From: Yoonia maricola
Lineage (GTDB): Bacteria; Pseudomonadota; Alphaproteobacteria; Rhodobacterales; Rhodobacteraceae
Length of the DNA: 64,000 nucleotides
Reading direction: 5' to 3'
Assembly (NCBI RefSeq): GCF_002797915.1
Contig: NZ_PGTY01000001.1
Coordinates: 1,488,001-1,552,000 of the forward strand
Part shown: piece by piece, positions 1 through 8,925 of the stretch
How positions within the stretch are numbered: the first letter of the stretch is position 1
How the letters are laid out: each line of letters starts with the position of its first letter
Program-made: the position numbers and the translations under genes
The notes under the pieces: generated by a model
Database searches by the model: none
Seen by the model: the letters and a program-made list of their open reading frames with translations, nothing else
What the model was told of the DNA's origin: nothing

Positions 1-593
1 GGTTGATTGTGCATAACGCAGTACATGACGCTTTTGTTGAGAAACTGGTTGCTGGCACGCAGGCAATGAAGGTCGGGCACGCGCTGGAAACAGGCACACA
101 GATGGGTCCAGTCGTCAGCGAACAACAACTAAGCGAGAACCTTGCTTACGTTGATCTGGGCAAGACGGAGGGTGCAGAGCTTGCATGTGGCGGTGCCCGG
201 ATCGAAATGCCACATGACGGCTATTACATGTCCCCCGGCGTCTTTTTAAATTCTACCAACGATATGCACATCAACCGCGAAGAGATGTTCGCGCCGCTCA
301 CCTCTGTTATAAAGGTAGGCAATTATGATGAGGCGCTGGCCACCGTCAATGACACTAATTTCGGGCTGACATCCGGTATTGTGACCCAAAGCCTCGCCCG
401 TGCTACGCATTTCCGCCGCAATGCGTGCACAGGTGTTGTGACAGTAAACCTGCCGACCGCTGGCACCGATTATCACGTACCATTTGGGGGCCGTGGCGAC
501 AGCTCTTACGGCCCACGTGAGCAAGGTAAGGCTGCGGCGGAATTCTATACCACCGTCAAGACCGCCTACATCAGTGCTGGAAAGCCGCTCTGA
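1..593 (+). CDS. aldehyde dehydrogenase, C-terminal part (truncated by window edge)
   Basis: The reading frame is open at the left edge, so only about the last 197 residues are present. They match the C-terminal third of the NAD(P)-dependent aldehyde dehydrogenase superfamily: an MGPVVS segment, an EEMFAPLTSV segment (the family's E-x-FGP region) and a C-terminal PFGG motif (VPFGGRGDSSYGPREQG). The catalytic Cys lies just upstream, outside the window. The stop overlaps the start of the following dipeptidase gene (TGATG), so the two are probably cotranslated. The tail resembles semialdehyde dehydrogenases of sugar-acid or amino-acid catabolism, but the substrate cannot be read from this piece. 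Confidence 0.85.
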   Translation, partial: LIVHNAVHDAFVEKLVAGTQAMKVGHALETGTQMGPVVSEQQLSENLAYVDLGKTEGAELACGGARIEMPHDGYYMSPGVFLNSTNDMHINREEMFAPLTSVIKVGNYDEALATVNDTNFGLTSGIVTQSLARATHFRRNACTGVVTVNLPTAGTDYHVPFGGRGDSSYGPREQGKAAAEFYTTVKTAYISAGKPL

Positions 594-1576
594 TGGCGCG
601 CGTTCCGCGCATTGATAATCTGCAATACGCCAATTGGTCGGAAAAGATATTCCGACAGATGCGCGAGGGCGGGGTCGATGCGGTACATGTCACCATCGCC
701 TATCACGAGAATTTTCGCGAAACGGTGTTGAACTTTGAGCAGTGGAACAGCTGGTTTGAGCAGTATCCTGATCTGATCATGAAAGGGCAGTGGGCGTCTG
801 ATGTGGACCGCGCACAGCAGACCGGGCGCACGGCCATCTTCTTTGGCTTCCAGAACCCCAGCCCGATTGAAGATGACATCGGGTTGGTCGAGATCGTTCA
901 TACGCTTGGCGCACGCTTCATGCAGCTAACCTACAACAACCAATCGCTTCTTGCGACGGGCTGCTACGAAGCCAAGGACACCGGCATCACACGCATGGGC
1001 AAGCAAGTGATCAAGGAAATGAACCGTGTTGGGCTGGTCGTGGATATGAGCCATTCTGCGGATCGTTCGACCATTGAGGCGGCTGATCTATCTGAACGCC
1101 CCATCGCGATCACGCATGCCAATCCCTACGAATGGTCCCCTGCCCTGCGGAATAAGAAGGATGATGTGATCCGGGCCGTGACAGAAAACGGCGGGATGCT
1201 GGGCTTTTCGATCTATCCGCATCATCTGAAAGATAAATCCGACTGCACGCTGGAAAGTTTTTGCGAGATGATTGCGCGTACGGCGGAGAAGTTTGGCGTA
1301 GAACATCTGGGGATCGGCACAGACCTGTGCCAGGATCAACCAGACAGCATCGTTGAATGGATGCGTGTAGGCCGTTGGAGCAAAGAGATCGATTATGGCG
1401 AAGGCTCAGCCGCCGCACCGGGCTTTCCGCCGATGCCGAGCTGGTTCAACGACAACAAGGACTTTGGGAATATCGAAGCTGGGCTGAAAGCCACCGGACT
1501 TTCCGATGATGAGGTGGCCGGGATCATGGGTGGCAACTGGCACCGCTTTTACGGCGACAACTTCGGCCCTCAGTGA
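593..1576 (+). CDS. membrane dipeptidase family (peptidase M19) protein
   Basis: A 327-residue protein with M19 (renal dipeptidase) hallmarks: GARFMQLTYNN near residue 105, VDMSHS near 150, ITHANP near 170 and GIGTDL near 240, which carry the metal-binding His and Asp residues. The usual N-terminal D-x-H-x-D metal motif is not evident; the matching stretch reads IDNLQYANW. It may therefore be a divergent member acting on something other than dipeptides. Its ATG overlaps the stop of the upstream aldehyde dehydrogenase, and its 3' end overlaps the convergent second aldehyde dehydrogenase by 7 bp. Family assignment is firm; activity and substrate are inferred. Confidence 0.8.
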   Translation: MARVPRIDNLQYANWSEKIFRQMREGGVDAVHVTIAYHENFRETVLNFEQWNSWFEQYPDLIMKGQWASDVDRAQQTGRTAIFFGFQNPSPIEDDIGLVEIVHTLGARFMQLTYNNQSLLATGCYEAKDTGITRMGKQVIKEMNRVGLVVDMSHSADRSTIEAADLSERPIAITHANPYEWSPALRNKKDDVIRAVTENGGMLGFSIYPHHLKDKSDCTLESFCEMIARTAEKFGVEHLGIGTDLCQDQPDSIVEWMRVGRWSKEIDYGEGSAAAPGFPPMPSWFNDNKDFGNIEAGLKATGLSDDEVAGIMGGNWHRFYGDNFGPQ

Positions 1577-3024
1577 TGCAGCGCCGCGACCGTTTTGAGC
1601 ACGGAGAAACCGTAGAGCGCCTCAAATCCCTTTTCGCGACCGTGACCTGATAGTCCGGTCCCACCAAAGGGCAGCTCTACCCCGCCGCCAGCACCATAGT
1701 TGTTGATAAACACCTGCCCTGCCCGTAACGCCCGCGCCATGCGCATCTGCCGTGCGCCGTTTTCCGACCAGCAAGAGGCAACAAGGCCAAAGTCGGTTCC
1801 GTTTGCGATCGCGATAGCTTCAGCCTCATCATCGAAGGGGATGATGACCTGCACGGGGCCAAATATTTCGTCTTGGGCCAATATGTGATTGGGAGAGACA
1901 TCAGCAAAAAGCGTCGGCGCGACATAGGCACCGCCATCGGGTGCATCTCCAATGATTTGGCCCTGCGCCGCAATGGTAAGATCACCCCCTTTTGCAAGGA
2001 AGTTTTCGACGATTTCTTTTTGTCTGTGCGATACAAGTGGTCCCACATCCAAGTCAGACAGCGCTGGTCCGGTTTGCAGCGACTGATAGCGGTCAATCAT
2101 GGCATCGACGACCTGATCATACACACTGTGTTGCACAAGAATGCGCGACGAGGCCGAACAGGTCTGTCCAGCATTCTGAATGCCCGCGTTCACAAGGAAC
2201 GGCAAAGCAGCCTCAACATTTGCATCATCAAAGACAACCTGCGGAGACTTACCGCCCAATTCCAGTGTCACCGGCACGACATTTGCACCTGCCGTTTGTT
2301 GGATTAGCTTGCCCACGCCAACCGAGCCTGTGAAGGAGATATGATGCACAGCTTTATGCGTCGAGAGCGCAGCACCGGCTTCTGCCCCTAGTCCCGGCAC
2401 GACATTCAACGCGCCATCGGGCAGCCCAGCGGTCCGCGCAATTTCGGCAAAGGCGAGCGCTGTCAGACACGCTTCCTCAGCAGGTTTCAGCACGCAGGCA
2501 TTACCCATCGCCAAGGCCGCACCTACCGAACGCCCAATGATCTGCATGGGGTAATTCCACGGGATGATGTGCCCGGTCACCCCATGCGGTTCGCGCAGGG
2601 TATAGACGGTATAGCCATCAAGGTAAGGAATGGTTTCGCCATGAACCTTGTCAGCGGCGCCGCCGTAGAACTCCATATAGCGGGCCAGTGCCAGCACATC
2701 CGCGCGCGCTTGTTTGAGGGGTTTACCGACGTCCATCGCCTCTAGTCTGGCAAGTTCATCAATGTTTTTGAGAACGGCGCGGCCGATCTTGGACAGCATC
2801 CGCCCGCGTTCCGCAGCAGTTGCCTTGCCCCACTCACCCGCGAGCGCCGCTTCGGCTGCCAAGACCGCCGCATCAATATCGTCGGCACCACCCCGCGCGA
2901 TATGGCATAGGGTGCTGCCATCTGATGGGTTCGTCAGAGACAGCGTTTTCCCCGAAAGTGGTGCGCGCCAAGCCCCTGCAATGAAGCAGTTGTCTGGGTC
3001 GATGTTCAGCGGGCGGATCAGCAT
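1570..3024 (-). CDS. NAD(P)-dependent aldehyde dehydrogenase
   Basis: A full-length 484-residue member of the aldehyde dehydrogenase superfamily. Visible motifs are IIPWNYPMQI, the KPAEEA cofactor-binding lysine, the FTGSVGVG Rossmann turn, the general-base Glu in LELGGKSPQ, the catalytic Cys in NAGQTCSASS, and the C-terminal PFGGTGLSG. The start is ATG at 3024, 8 bp after the dctM stop, making it the last gene of a dctP-dctQ-dctM-aldehyde dehydrogenase operon on the minus strand. It presumably oxidises an aldehyde formed from the substrate imported by that TRAP system; which aldehyde is unknown. Confidence 0.9.
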   Translation of the reverse strand: MLIRPLNIDPDNCFIAGAWRAPLSGKTLSLTNPSDGSTLCHIARGGADDIDAAVLAAEAALAGEWGKATAAERGRMLSKIGRAVLKNIDELARLEAMDVGKPLKQARADVLALARYMEFYGGAADKVHGETIPYLDGYTVYTLREPHGVTGHIIPWNYPMQIIGRSVGAALAMGNACVLKPAEEACLTALAFAEIARTAGLPDGALNVVPGLGAEAGAALSTHKAVHHISFTGSVGVGKLIQQTAGANVVPVTLELGGKSPQVVFDDANVEAALPFLVNAGIQNAGQTCSASSRILVQHSVYDQVVDAMIDRYQSLQTGPALSDLDVGPLVSHRQKEIVENFLAKGGDLTIAAQGQIIGDAPDGGAYVAPTLFADVSPNHILAQDEIFGPVQVIIPFDDEAEAIAIANGTDFGLVASCWSENGARQMRMARALRAGQVFINNYGAGGGVELPFGGTGLSGHGREKGFEALYGFSVLKTVAALHH

Positions 3025-3032
3025 GGCCTATG

Positions 3033-4481
3033 TCAGTTCCCATAGGCCACCGAGGGCAGCCATGTGACCAACCACGGAAACTCAAACACGATGAAAAGCC
3101 CAAGGATTTGTAGCAATACAAACGGGATAACGCCTTTGTAGATGTCGCCGATGGTCACACCGGGCGGGCAGACGCCTTTGAGATAAAACAGCGCAAAACC
3201 GACCGGCGGGGTGAGGAACGAGGTTTGTAACGTGACCGCCACCAAGATCGCGAACCACGTTATGACCGGTGCTGCCACCTGTCCATAGTCGGGAATATCG
3301 CCTTCGATCCCCAGCCCCTGAATGATCGGCAGCATCAATGGCATAATGATGATCGTGATCTCAATCCAATCTAGCAGGAAGCCTAGCAGGAAGACGATAA
3401 ACAGGATGAACAGGATGATCGCGTAAGGGTCCTCGAAGACCGAAAGAACCAAACCTTCAATGATCTCATCCCCGCCATAACGCCGCAGAATGAAGGCAAA
3501 GAAGTTTGCGGCAAGAAAGATGCCGACGATGTAACCAGAGGTGTTCAATGTGGAACGGCTGACCTCACGCAGAACCTTCATATTCAGACGCCCGTTTGCC
3601 ATCGCAAGGAAAGTTGCACCCAAGGCACCCAGACCGGATGCTTCGGTCGGCGTGGCAATACCGGCAAAGATCGACCCAAGCACCAATAAGATCAGGATCA
3701 TCGGCGGGATGACGGCCAACAGTACCTCTTTGATAACCTGCCAACCGACTTCCTCGGTTTTTTCTGGGACGGGCATCGCATCTGGCCTGATCAGGCCGTA
3801 GATCACGATGAAGGTGATATAAAGCGCGCCAAGGATCAGACCGGGGAACAACGCGCCCATGAAAAGATCACCAAGGCTGATCGCCAGTTGATCAGACATG
3901 ATCACCAACATAATGGACGGTGGGATCAGGATGCCCAGCGTACCCGCGGATGCGATCGTGCCTGTTGCAATTGGTTTAGAGTAGTTCTGCGCCATCATTG
4001 CAGGCAAAGCCATCACACCCAGAAGCGTAACAGAAGCCCCTATCACGCCGGTTGAGGCGGCAAGGATGATCCCGATCAGCAAGACTGTCAGCGACAAACC
4101 ACCGCGCAGGCTACCGAACAGCTTTTGCATGGAACGCATCATGCGCTGCGCAACGCCGGATTGATCCAACATCAGGCCCATAAAGATAAACATCGGCAAG
4201 GCGACAAGAACCGGGTTCTTCACCGTGCTCCCAAAAATACGCCCCGACAGCGCGCCAAGGCGCTGATAGTCGATGCCCGTCCGGTCAAATTCGATGATGT
4301 CGCGGAAATAGCTGCGATAAGGGTCGAGGAAAACCTCGGCGATCACAACGAAGACGAGACTGACACCCACCAGCGCCATTGCCACCGGAATGCCGCGGAA
4401 CAGCATCCAGATGAACGTCAGGAACATGACGATGACCGCTATTTCGTTCAGGGTCAGGAATTGTCCGATAAATGACAGCAT
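3033..4481 (-). CDS. dctM: TRAP transporter large permease (DctM family)
   Basis: A 482-residue, very hydrophobic protein with the repeated helices of the DctM/TRAP-T large subunit. Family segments include FRGIPVAMALVGVS near the N terminus, STGVIGASVTLLGVMALP, and the GILIPPSIMLVI motif. It uses the ion gradient to move the solute delivered by the DctP binding protein across the inner membrane. Only 3 bp separate it from the upstream dctQ stop, and its own stop is 8 bp from the aldehyde dehydrogenase start. The long DctQ beside it suggests the TakP/mannitol-chloroaromatic class, known in Rhodobacter for 2-keto acids. Confidence 0.92.
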   Translation of the reverse strand: MLSFIGQFLTLNEIAVIVMFLTFIWMLFRGIPVAMALVGVSLVFVVIAEVFLDPYRSYFRDIIEFDRTGIDYQRLGALSGRIFGSTVKNPVLVALPMFIFMGLMLDQSGVAQRMMRSMQKLFGSLRGGLSLTVLLIGIILAASTGVIGASVTLLGVMALPAMMAQNYSKPIATGTIASAGTLGILIPPSIMLVIMSDQLAISLGDLFMGALFPGLILGALYITFIVIYGLIRPDAMPVPEKTEEVGWQVIKEVLLAVIPPMILILLVLGSIFAGIATPTEASGLGALGATFLAMANGRLNMKVLREVSRSTLNTSGYIVGIFLAANFFAFILRRYGGDEIIEGLVLSVFEDPYAIILFILFIVFLLGFLLDWIEITIIIMPLMLPIIQGLGIEGDIPDYGQVAAPVITWFAILVAVTLQTSFLTPPVGFALFYLKGVCPPGVTIGDIYKGVIPFVLLQILGLFIVFEFPWLVTWLPSVAYGN

Positions 4482-4484
4482 GGA

Positions 4485-5288
4485 TCAGCCCCCCGTCTTA
4501 CGTGAGGAATCCATGGCGCGCAGGACAAGGATGAGAATGGGTGTGATGATCAATGCAGCTATCACGGTGTAAGTGATCTCGTAGTTGCCAAACTCCAGCT
4601 CGCCAAAGGCCGGCCCGCGCGAGATATCGCGGCTGGTTGCGCCTTCTTCTGCCAAGAGCGACATCACACCGTAGAGGCCATAATAAATAGCTAGGTTGAT
4701 CAGCAGAAAGGTGGCTGGAAATGCGCCCCACATTTGACGCCAAAACTTGGGTGGGTGCAGGCGCTTAATGTTGCGAACAATCGCTGACCAGCAGGCAATG
4801 CCGATAAAGACAAAGGCTGCATTCATAAAGACTTTCAATATCCATAGGTTATGCAGACCGTTGGGGCTGTCAGAGCCTTCGTCGGCACGAACAGAGCTAA
4901 GCGCATAGTCATAAGTCACATCCCAGGACAAGATGATAAAGGGCAAGAACAGCCAGCCGATCGCAAAGATGTTAATCCGCGTCTTCTTCTCGGAAGGGAA
5001 CCCATCGTAAAGAATATCAACCCGCACATGGCTGTCCGTGGTGACCGCATAGCCCACGCCCATCAAAACAGCCGCGCCGTAAAGCCACCACTGGAGGTCA
5101 TCAAGCCATGCCTGATTCATACCAGAGTTGCGCAAGATTACCTGCGCGGTGATTGCCAACATCAATATCGGGAACAGCCATGCGGCAATGTTCGACAAAA
5201 AGACGACAAACCTGTCACCGCGATTATGTTCCGCGCGCCCCACCTCGCCGGGGTCTGATACGGCAACAAGTTCTTCTGGTGATTCCAT
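4485..5288 (-). CDS. dctQ: TRAP transporter small permease (DctQ family)
   Basis: A 267-residue membrane protein, partner of DctM. The first membrane segment (about residues 25-55) is followed by the diagnostic QWWLYGAAVLMGVGYAV and VRVDILYDGF. It is much longer than the roughly 160-residue classical DctQ because of an extra middle region and additional C-terminal helices, the layout seen in TakQ-like small subunits. It starts with ATG at 5288, downstream of dctP after an 89-bp spacer that contains a strong stem-loop. The substrate is not known. Confidence 0.88.
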   Translation of the reverse strand: MESPEELVAVSDPGEVGRAEHNRGDRFVVFLSNIAAWLFPILMLAITAQVILRNSGMNQAWLDDLQWWLYGAAVLMGVGYAVTTDSHVRVDILYDGFPSEKKTRINIFAIGWLFLPFIILSWDVTYDYALSSVRADEGSDSPNGLHNLWILKVFMNAAFVFIGIACWSAIVRNIKRLHPPKFWRQMWGAFPATFLLINLAIYYGLYGVMSLLAEEGATSRDISRGPAFGELEFGNYEITYTVIAALIITPILILVLRAMDSSRKTGG

Positions 5289-5325
5289 GACACTTGGTCC
5301 CTTTGATGGCCTGTATAACGCCGCG

Positions 5326-5354
5326 AAAGAGGCGGACCCAGAGGCCGCCCCTTT
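5326..5354 (-). promoter_or_regulatory. intercistronic stem-loop between dctP and dctQ
   Basis: Two 10-base arms (5326-5335 and 5345-5354) pair at 9 of 10 positions around a 9-base loop. The tenth position can form G-U in the minus-strand transcript. It lies 24 bp after the dctP stop. No clear U-tract follows on the transcribed strand, so it looks more like an mRNA-stabilising or partial attenuating hairpin that keeps binding-protein levels above permease levels. The role is inferred. Confidence 0.5.
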
Positions 5355-5377
5355 GCTGATTTTACATCAACGGATAA

Positions 5378-6424
5378 TTAGTCCCGTGGACGTGGCAGAT
5401 AGATGTTGTTGGACCACGTCTTATAGCCTTCACGGAACTCTTGCAGGTCGTCCCATACCAGCTTGAAGTACTCGTCTTCTGCTGCCAGTTCGGCCGCAAC
5501 TTCGTTCCATGTGGATTCGAATGTTTCAAGCATCTCGATCGGCCATTGTCGGATCGTCACGCCGTTCTCGTTTACATTCGCCTCCATCGCAGCAAAGTTC
5601 TTGGCTTCACCTTCGGCATAGTTGGTTGTGATATTGGCCAAGCAGGCGACTTCGATCTGGTTCTGCGAAAACTCATCCAGATCATCCCAGCGGTCCTTGT
5701 TGATCAAAAGCTCAAACATGGTCGCAGGCTGGTGCCAGCCGGGGAAGTAGTTGTTCGACGCGATGTTATAAAAACCCAGACGCTGGTCGATCAGCGGCAT
5801 TGAGAATTCGGTCGCATCAATCGCGCCACGCTCTAGTGCCGGGAAGATGTCGCCAGCCGCCAGAAGCGATGTGGATACACCCAGACGCTGCATCACTTCG
5901 GCACCCAGACCAAAGAAACGCATGTTCAGACCTTCAAGGTCGGCCACGCTTTCAATCGGCTCTTTGAACCAACCGGAGGTTTCCGGTGCGATGATGCCGC
6001 AAGGCATAACTTTCACATTGTAGCCATTCTCGTCATACATGCGCTGGAACAGCTCAGCGCCGTCATCGTAAAGCATCCATGCAAGGAATTCGCCAGCCTC
6101 GGGACCAAATGGCACAGCGGCAAAGAGCGAGGCAGATGTTATCTTGCCCTGCCAGTAGCCAGATGTTGTATATGCGGCGTCAACAGACCCGTTCGAAACA
6201 GCATCCAAAGCTTCAAGCGTTGGCACCAGTTCACCCGGATCAAAGTGCTCGAACTCGACCTCCGTTGAGATGCTGTTGATCTTCTCAACAAAGTCGACAC
6301 CAGCCGTACCAAGGATCGGCAAGTTGCGCGAGAATGCTGACGTCATCTCCAGCACTTCTTGGGCTTGCGCAGCGCTCCCAGTCGCCATCGCAGCGGCAAC
6401 ACCTATAGCCATTACTTTTTTCAT
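5378..6424 (-). CDS. dctP: TRAP transporter solute-binding protein (DctP/TakP type)
   Basis: A 348-residue periplasmic binding protein. Residues 1 to about 22 form a Sec signal peptide (MKK start, hydrophobic core, cleavage after AQA). The mature part carries TRAP DctP features: GSVDAAYT, FGPEAGEFLAWMLY, GWFKEPIESVADLEGLNMR with the conserved Arg near residue 170, GAIDATEF, and GWHQP. These resemble the TakP branch that binds 2-keto acids. An excellent ribosome site (GGGAGGAAT) precedes the ATG at 6424. It heads the minus-strand operon and is transcribed away from the LysR gene at 6784, its likely regulator. The ligand is unproven. Confidence 0.9.
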   Translation of the reverse strand: MKKVMAIGVAAAMATGSAAQAQEVLEMTSAFSRNLPILGTAGVDFVEKINSISTEVEFEHFDPGELVPTLEALDAVSNGSVDAAYTTSGYWQGKITSASLFAAVPFGPEAGEFLAWMLYDDGAELFQRMYDENGYNVKVMPCGIIAPETSGWFKEPIESVADLEGLNMRFFGLGAEVMQRLGVSTSLLAAGDIFPALERGAIDATEFSMPLIDQRLGFYNIASNNYFPGWHQPATMFELLINKDRWDDLDEFSQNQIEVACLANITTNYAEGEAKNFAAMEANVNENGVTIRQWPIEMLETFESTWNEVAAELAAEDEYFKLVWDDLQEFREGYKTWSNNIYLPRPRD

Positions 6425-6783
6425 CGTATTCCTCCCAGTTTATTGACCCTGCAAAAGGGCTTAACGGTCATTGTTACAATAGGGCGGGATATGACCAGCA
6501 AACCGCCCACTTTTGCCCTGAGGCAATCCCCCAGAACGATACGATTGGGTGCGCCTGTGACTCTAGCTTTCCATCAAAGGGCCAAGACCAATCACAAAAG
6601 GCGCCTCCCAACACCATTCGGATTTTTCGGTCCTGACCATCCCCCACCGCAACATGAACCATTACTATTGACGACTTTTTCCGCTGTGTAAGCAAGATTT
6701 CCATAGATTTTATTCAGAAAATCTTATTGAGTATTAAGAAATTACGATCAATTGATCAACTCAGCCAAATGACGAGGCAGCGC
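6425..6783. promoter_or_regulatory. divergent promoter region dctP / LysR gene
   Basis: This 359-bp spacer is AT-rich near the LysR gene and holds no convincing gene. It contains two perfect palindromes: an 11-bp ATTGT-T-ACAAT at 6470-6480, about 46 bp upstream of dctP, and a 12-bp GATCAATTGATC at 6746-6757, 27 bp upstream of the LysR start. Both are plausible regulator sites, the second placed for autoregulation. No confident -35/-10 pair was found. Confidence 0.45.
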
Positions 6784-7686
6784 ATGTCGGACATTAACCT
6801 CAAGCTGCTGCAATCATTTCTACTTGTTGCCGAGTTCGGCAGCTTCCGCCGCGCAGCAGAGGCCGCAAGACGCTCGACCGCTGCAATCAGCATGCAAATC
6901 AAAGAGTTAGAGGATCAGGTTGGCATGCGTCTTTTCGTGAGGCAGAGCAAGACTGTCAGCATGACGCCCAATGGCCGCCTGCTTTACGAAAAGACAGCCC
7001 GCGCCATGCGTGACATCAATGATGGGTTTCAGTCTTTGGCAGATGTCGCCACGATGAGGCAGTCAACGGTGACCATTGCTTGTGCTGCGACCTTGGCACC
7101 CAAGCGTGTTGGGGGCGTGTTGACAACCTTTCGACGCCGTTTTCCCGACAGCAGCGTCCGTCTGATTGAGGCACCACCGGCTGCGGCACTGGAAATTCTG
7201 CAACGTCAGGTCGCCGAATTCTACGTCGGGCCGTCCGTGTCGAACCTAAAGACCTTCACTTTTGAAAAACTGACTGATGAGCCACTGCTGGCCTGTATTC
7301 CGCCAGAATTTGACCAAGGCCAGCATGTGATCAGCTTTGAAGATCTGGGCGACGCCCCGATCATTCTACTTGATCGCTCAACCGCGATCCGCACCTTGAT
7401 TGACGATATCCTGCGCGGCAAGGACCTGACCTTAAACGTCGCGTATGAACTGCAAAACGCCTTTACCGCGCTCAGCTTTGCCTCCGCAGGTTTGGGTATC
7501 GCTATGCTGCCCTCAATCGCCATTGAGATGGCAGGTTTCAAAGGCTTTCGCGTTATACCTTTCAAAGAACCCGAGGCAGCGCGCGCTATCGGCATTATCG
7601 CTGAGAAGGGTTACGTGCAGCACAACTATTCGGAACAACTCATGCGACTGATCCGTGCGGCGTTTGCTGCACCACCAGCAATATGA
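6784..7686 (+). CDS. LysR-family transcriptional regulator
   Basis: A 300-residue regulator. Residues 4 to about 62 form the LysR winged HTH (LKLLQSFLLVAEFGSFRRAA, then RRSTAAISMQIKELE); the rest is the two-lobed effector domain, including GLGIAMLPS near residue 245. ATG 6784 was chosen because a GAGG ribosome site sits 7 bp upstream and the HTH begins at once; in-frame starts at 6727 (TTG) and 6769 (ATG) only add a non-conserved leader. It is divergent from the TRAP/aldehyde dehydrogenase operon and probably controls it in response to the imported solute or a metabolite. Confidence 0.88.
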   Translation: MSDINLKLLQSFLLVAEFGSFRRAAEAARRSTAAISMQIKELEDQVGMRLFVRQSKTVSMTPNGRLLYEKTARAMRDINDGFQSLADVATMRQSTVTIACAATLAPKRVGGVLTTFRRRFPDSSVRLIEAPPAAALEILQRQVAEFYVGPSVSNLKTFTFEKLTDEPLLACIPPEFDQGQHVISFEDLGDAPIILLDRSTAIRTLIDDILRGKDLTLNVAYELQNAFTALSFASAGLGIAMLPSIAIEMAGFKGFRVIPFKEPEAARAIGIIAEKGYVQHNYSEQLMRLIRAAFAAPPAI

Positions 7687-7710
7687 AAGATCGAAATGAT
7701 ATCAGTGCGA

Positions 7711-7796
7711 TGGTGCCCGCGGCCGGACTCGAACCGGCACGGCCTTACGGCCAAGAGATTTTAAGTCTCCAGTGTCTACCATTCCACCACGCGGGC
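7711..7796 (-). tRNA. tRNA-Leu (UAA)
   Basis: An 86-nt class II tRNA on the minus strand. The 7-bp acceptor stem pairs GCCCGCG at 7796-7790 with its complement at 7721-7715. The anticodon loop CTTAAAA (anticodon UAA) is closed by GGAGA/TCTCT. A long variable arm follows, then a T-arm with GGTTCGAGTCC. The 3' CCA is encoded at 7711-7713. Fold and anticodon were read directly. Confidence 0.95.
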
Positions 7797-7841
7797 ACGC
7801 GACCATTCCTATGCGCCCCGACGCGGGTGAGCAAGCAGTGA

Positions 7842-8381
7842 TCAGAGGTCAGTGCCCATTGGTTCGGTCAGAAGTGCCCGTTCCTGCAGCCAAGGGTTCA
7901 TCTGGACAGCAGCGCGCAATACCACTTGTGCTTCCTCATTGCGTCCCAAACCCATAAGCGTGAGCGCCTTGCCCGACAAGGCAGCGATATGATTTGGCAC
8001 GATCTCAAGCGTGCGATCAAGATCAACAAGTGCGGCCTCGAAATTTTGGCTAAGGTAGTTCGCAAAGGCACGCTGATTATATCCTTCCGCATAGTTGGGG
8101 CAGTAGGCCACCAAACGACTAAGCACATCGCGCGCGCTCAGAAAATCATAACTCGCCCGGCGCGACATGCCTTCATCCAGCATCGCCTGAGCGATTTCAT
8201 CGGGGGCATCTGTCCAGATTTCCCACAACTCTTGTGTTAGCACACGTGCTTCACCCTCACCGCGTGCGTCACCAAGTGCCACAACGATTTCAGCCGTACG
8301 CGCACTATGGTCCCTGCCCGCCGGACAGGTTTCAGCGAATGCCGGTGCGGCCAGCAAACAAAGCGGTAATATCCATTTCAT
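7842..8381 (-). CDS. exported tetratricopeptide-repeat protein
   Basis: A 179-residue protein with a short Sec signal peptide (MKWILPLCLLAAPAFA, cleavage before ETC). Two or three TPR-like helical hairpins occupy about residues 85-165: YCPNYAEGYNQRAFANYLSQ, then FEAALVDLDRTLEIVPNHIAALSGKA, then LMGLGRNEEAQVVLRAAVQMNP. It is probably a periplasmic scaffold without enzymatic activity. It lies alone between tRNA-Leu and putR on the same strand as putR. Homologous TPR proteins occur widely in Rhodobacteraceae; no specific partner can be named. Confidence 0.8.
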   Translation of the reverse strand: MKWILPLCLLAAPAFAETCPAGRDHSARTAEIVVALGDARGEGEARVLTQELWEIWTDAPDEIAQAMLDEGMSRRASYDFLSARDVLSRLVAYCPNYAEGYNQRAFANYLSQNFEAALVDLDRTLEIVPNHIAALSGKALTLMGLGRNEEAQVVLRAAVQMNPWLQERALLTEPMGTDL

Positions 8382-8417
8382 ATCGGGATAGTTGCGATGG
8401 CAGGCCTTTGGGTCAAG

Positions 8418-8909
8418 TCAACTCCCCGTGCCCGGCGCGATGGGCGCGACCCCTTCTTCCTTCACCGCTTGCATGGCTACGGACGTAGACGTATGCGCGA
8501 CATGTGGCAAAGTCGATATTTTCTCAGCCAGAACAGCGCGATACCCCGGCATGCCCGCAGTGCGTACCTTCAACAAATAGTCAAAGGCACCCGCGATCAA
8601 ATGACACTGCTCTATTTCTGGCACGAGCAGCACCGCATCGTTGAAGGCTGCCAAAGCACGTTCGCGGGTATCCGATAGCTTGACCTCAACAAAGGCCACG
8701 TGATCACGCCCCAGACGGATTGGGTCATAAAGTGCGCGGTACCCGCGGATGACACCCTGATCCTCAAGCCGCTTTAACCGTGCCTGCGTCGGTGATTTTG
8801 ACAGGCCAATGCGCCGGGCCAGCTCTGTGACGCTGATCCGCCCTTCAACCGCAAGAATATCGAGAATCTTGCGATCAAAACCGTCCAGATCAGAAAGCGT
8901 TTCGACCAT
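8418..8909 (-). CDS. putR: Lrp/AsnC-family regulator, likely proline-responsive PutR
   Basis: A 163-residue Lrp-type protein. An N-terminal HTH at about residues 8-60 (LDGFDRKILDILAVEGR, then VTELARRIGLSKSPTQARLKRLE) is followed by an RAM effector domain (HLIAGAFDYLLKV near residue 105). ATG 8909 was chosen because the Lrp HTH begins there; the longer frame to 9017 overlaps the putA start. It is divergent from putA, the arrangement of proline-activated PutR in alphaproteobacteria, which turns on putA when proline is present. A perfect 15-bp palindrome lies in the shared promoter. Confidence 0.88.
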   Translation of the reverse strand: MVETLSDLDGFDRKILDILAVEGRISVTELARRIGLSKSPTQARLKRLEDQGVIRGYRALYDPIRLGRDHVAFVEVKLSDTRERALAAFNDAVLLVPEIEQCHLIAGAFDYLLKVRTAGMPGYRAVLAEKISTLPHVAHTSTSVAMQAVKEEGVAPIAPGTGS

Positions 8910-8925
8910 AAAATACCTCATTAAT

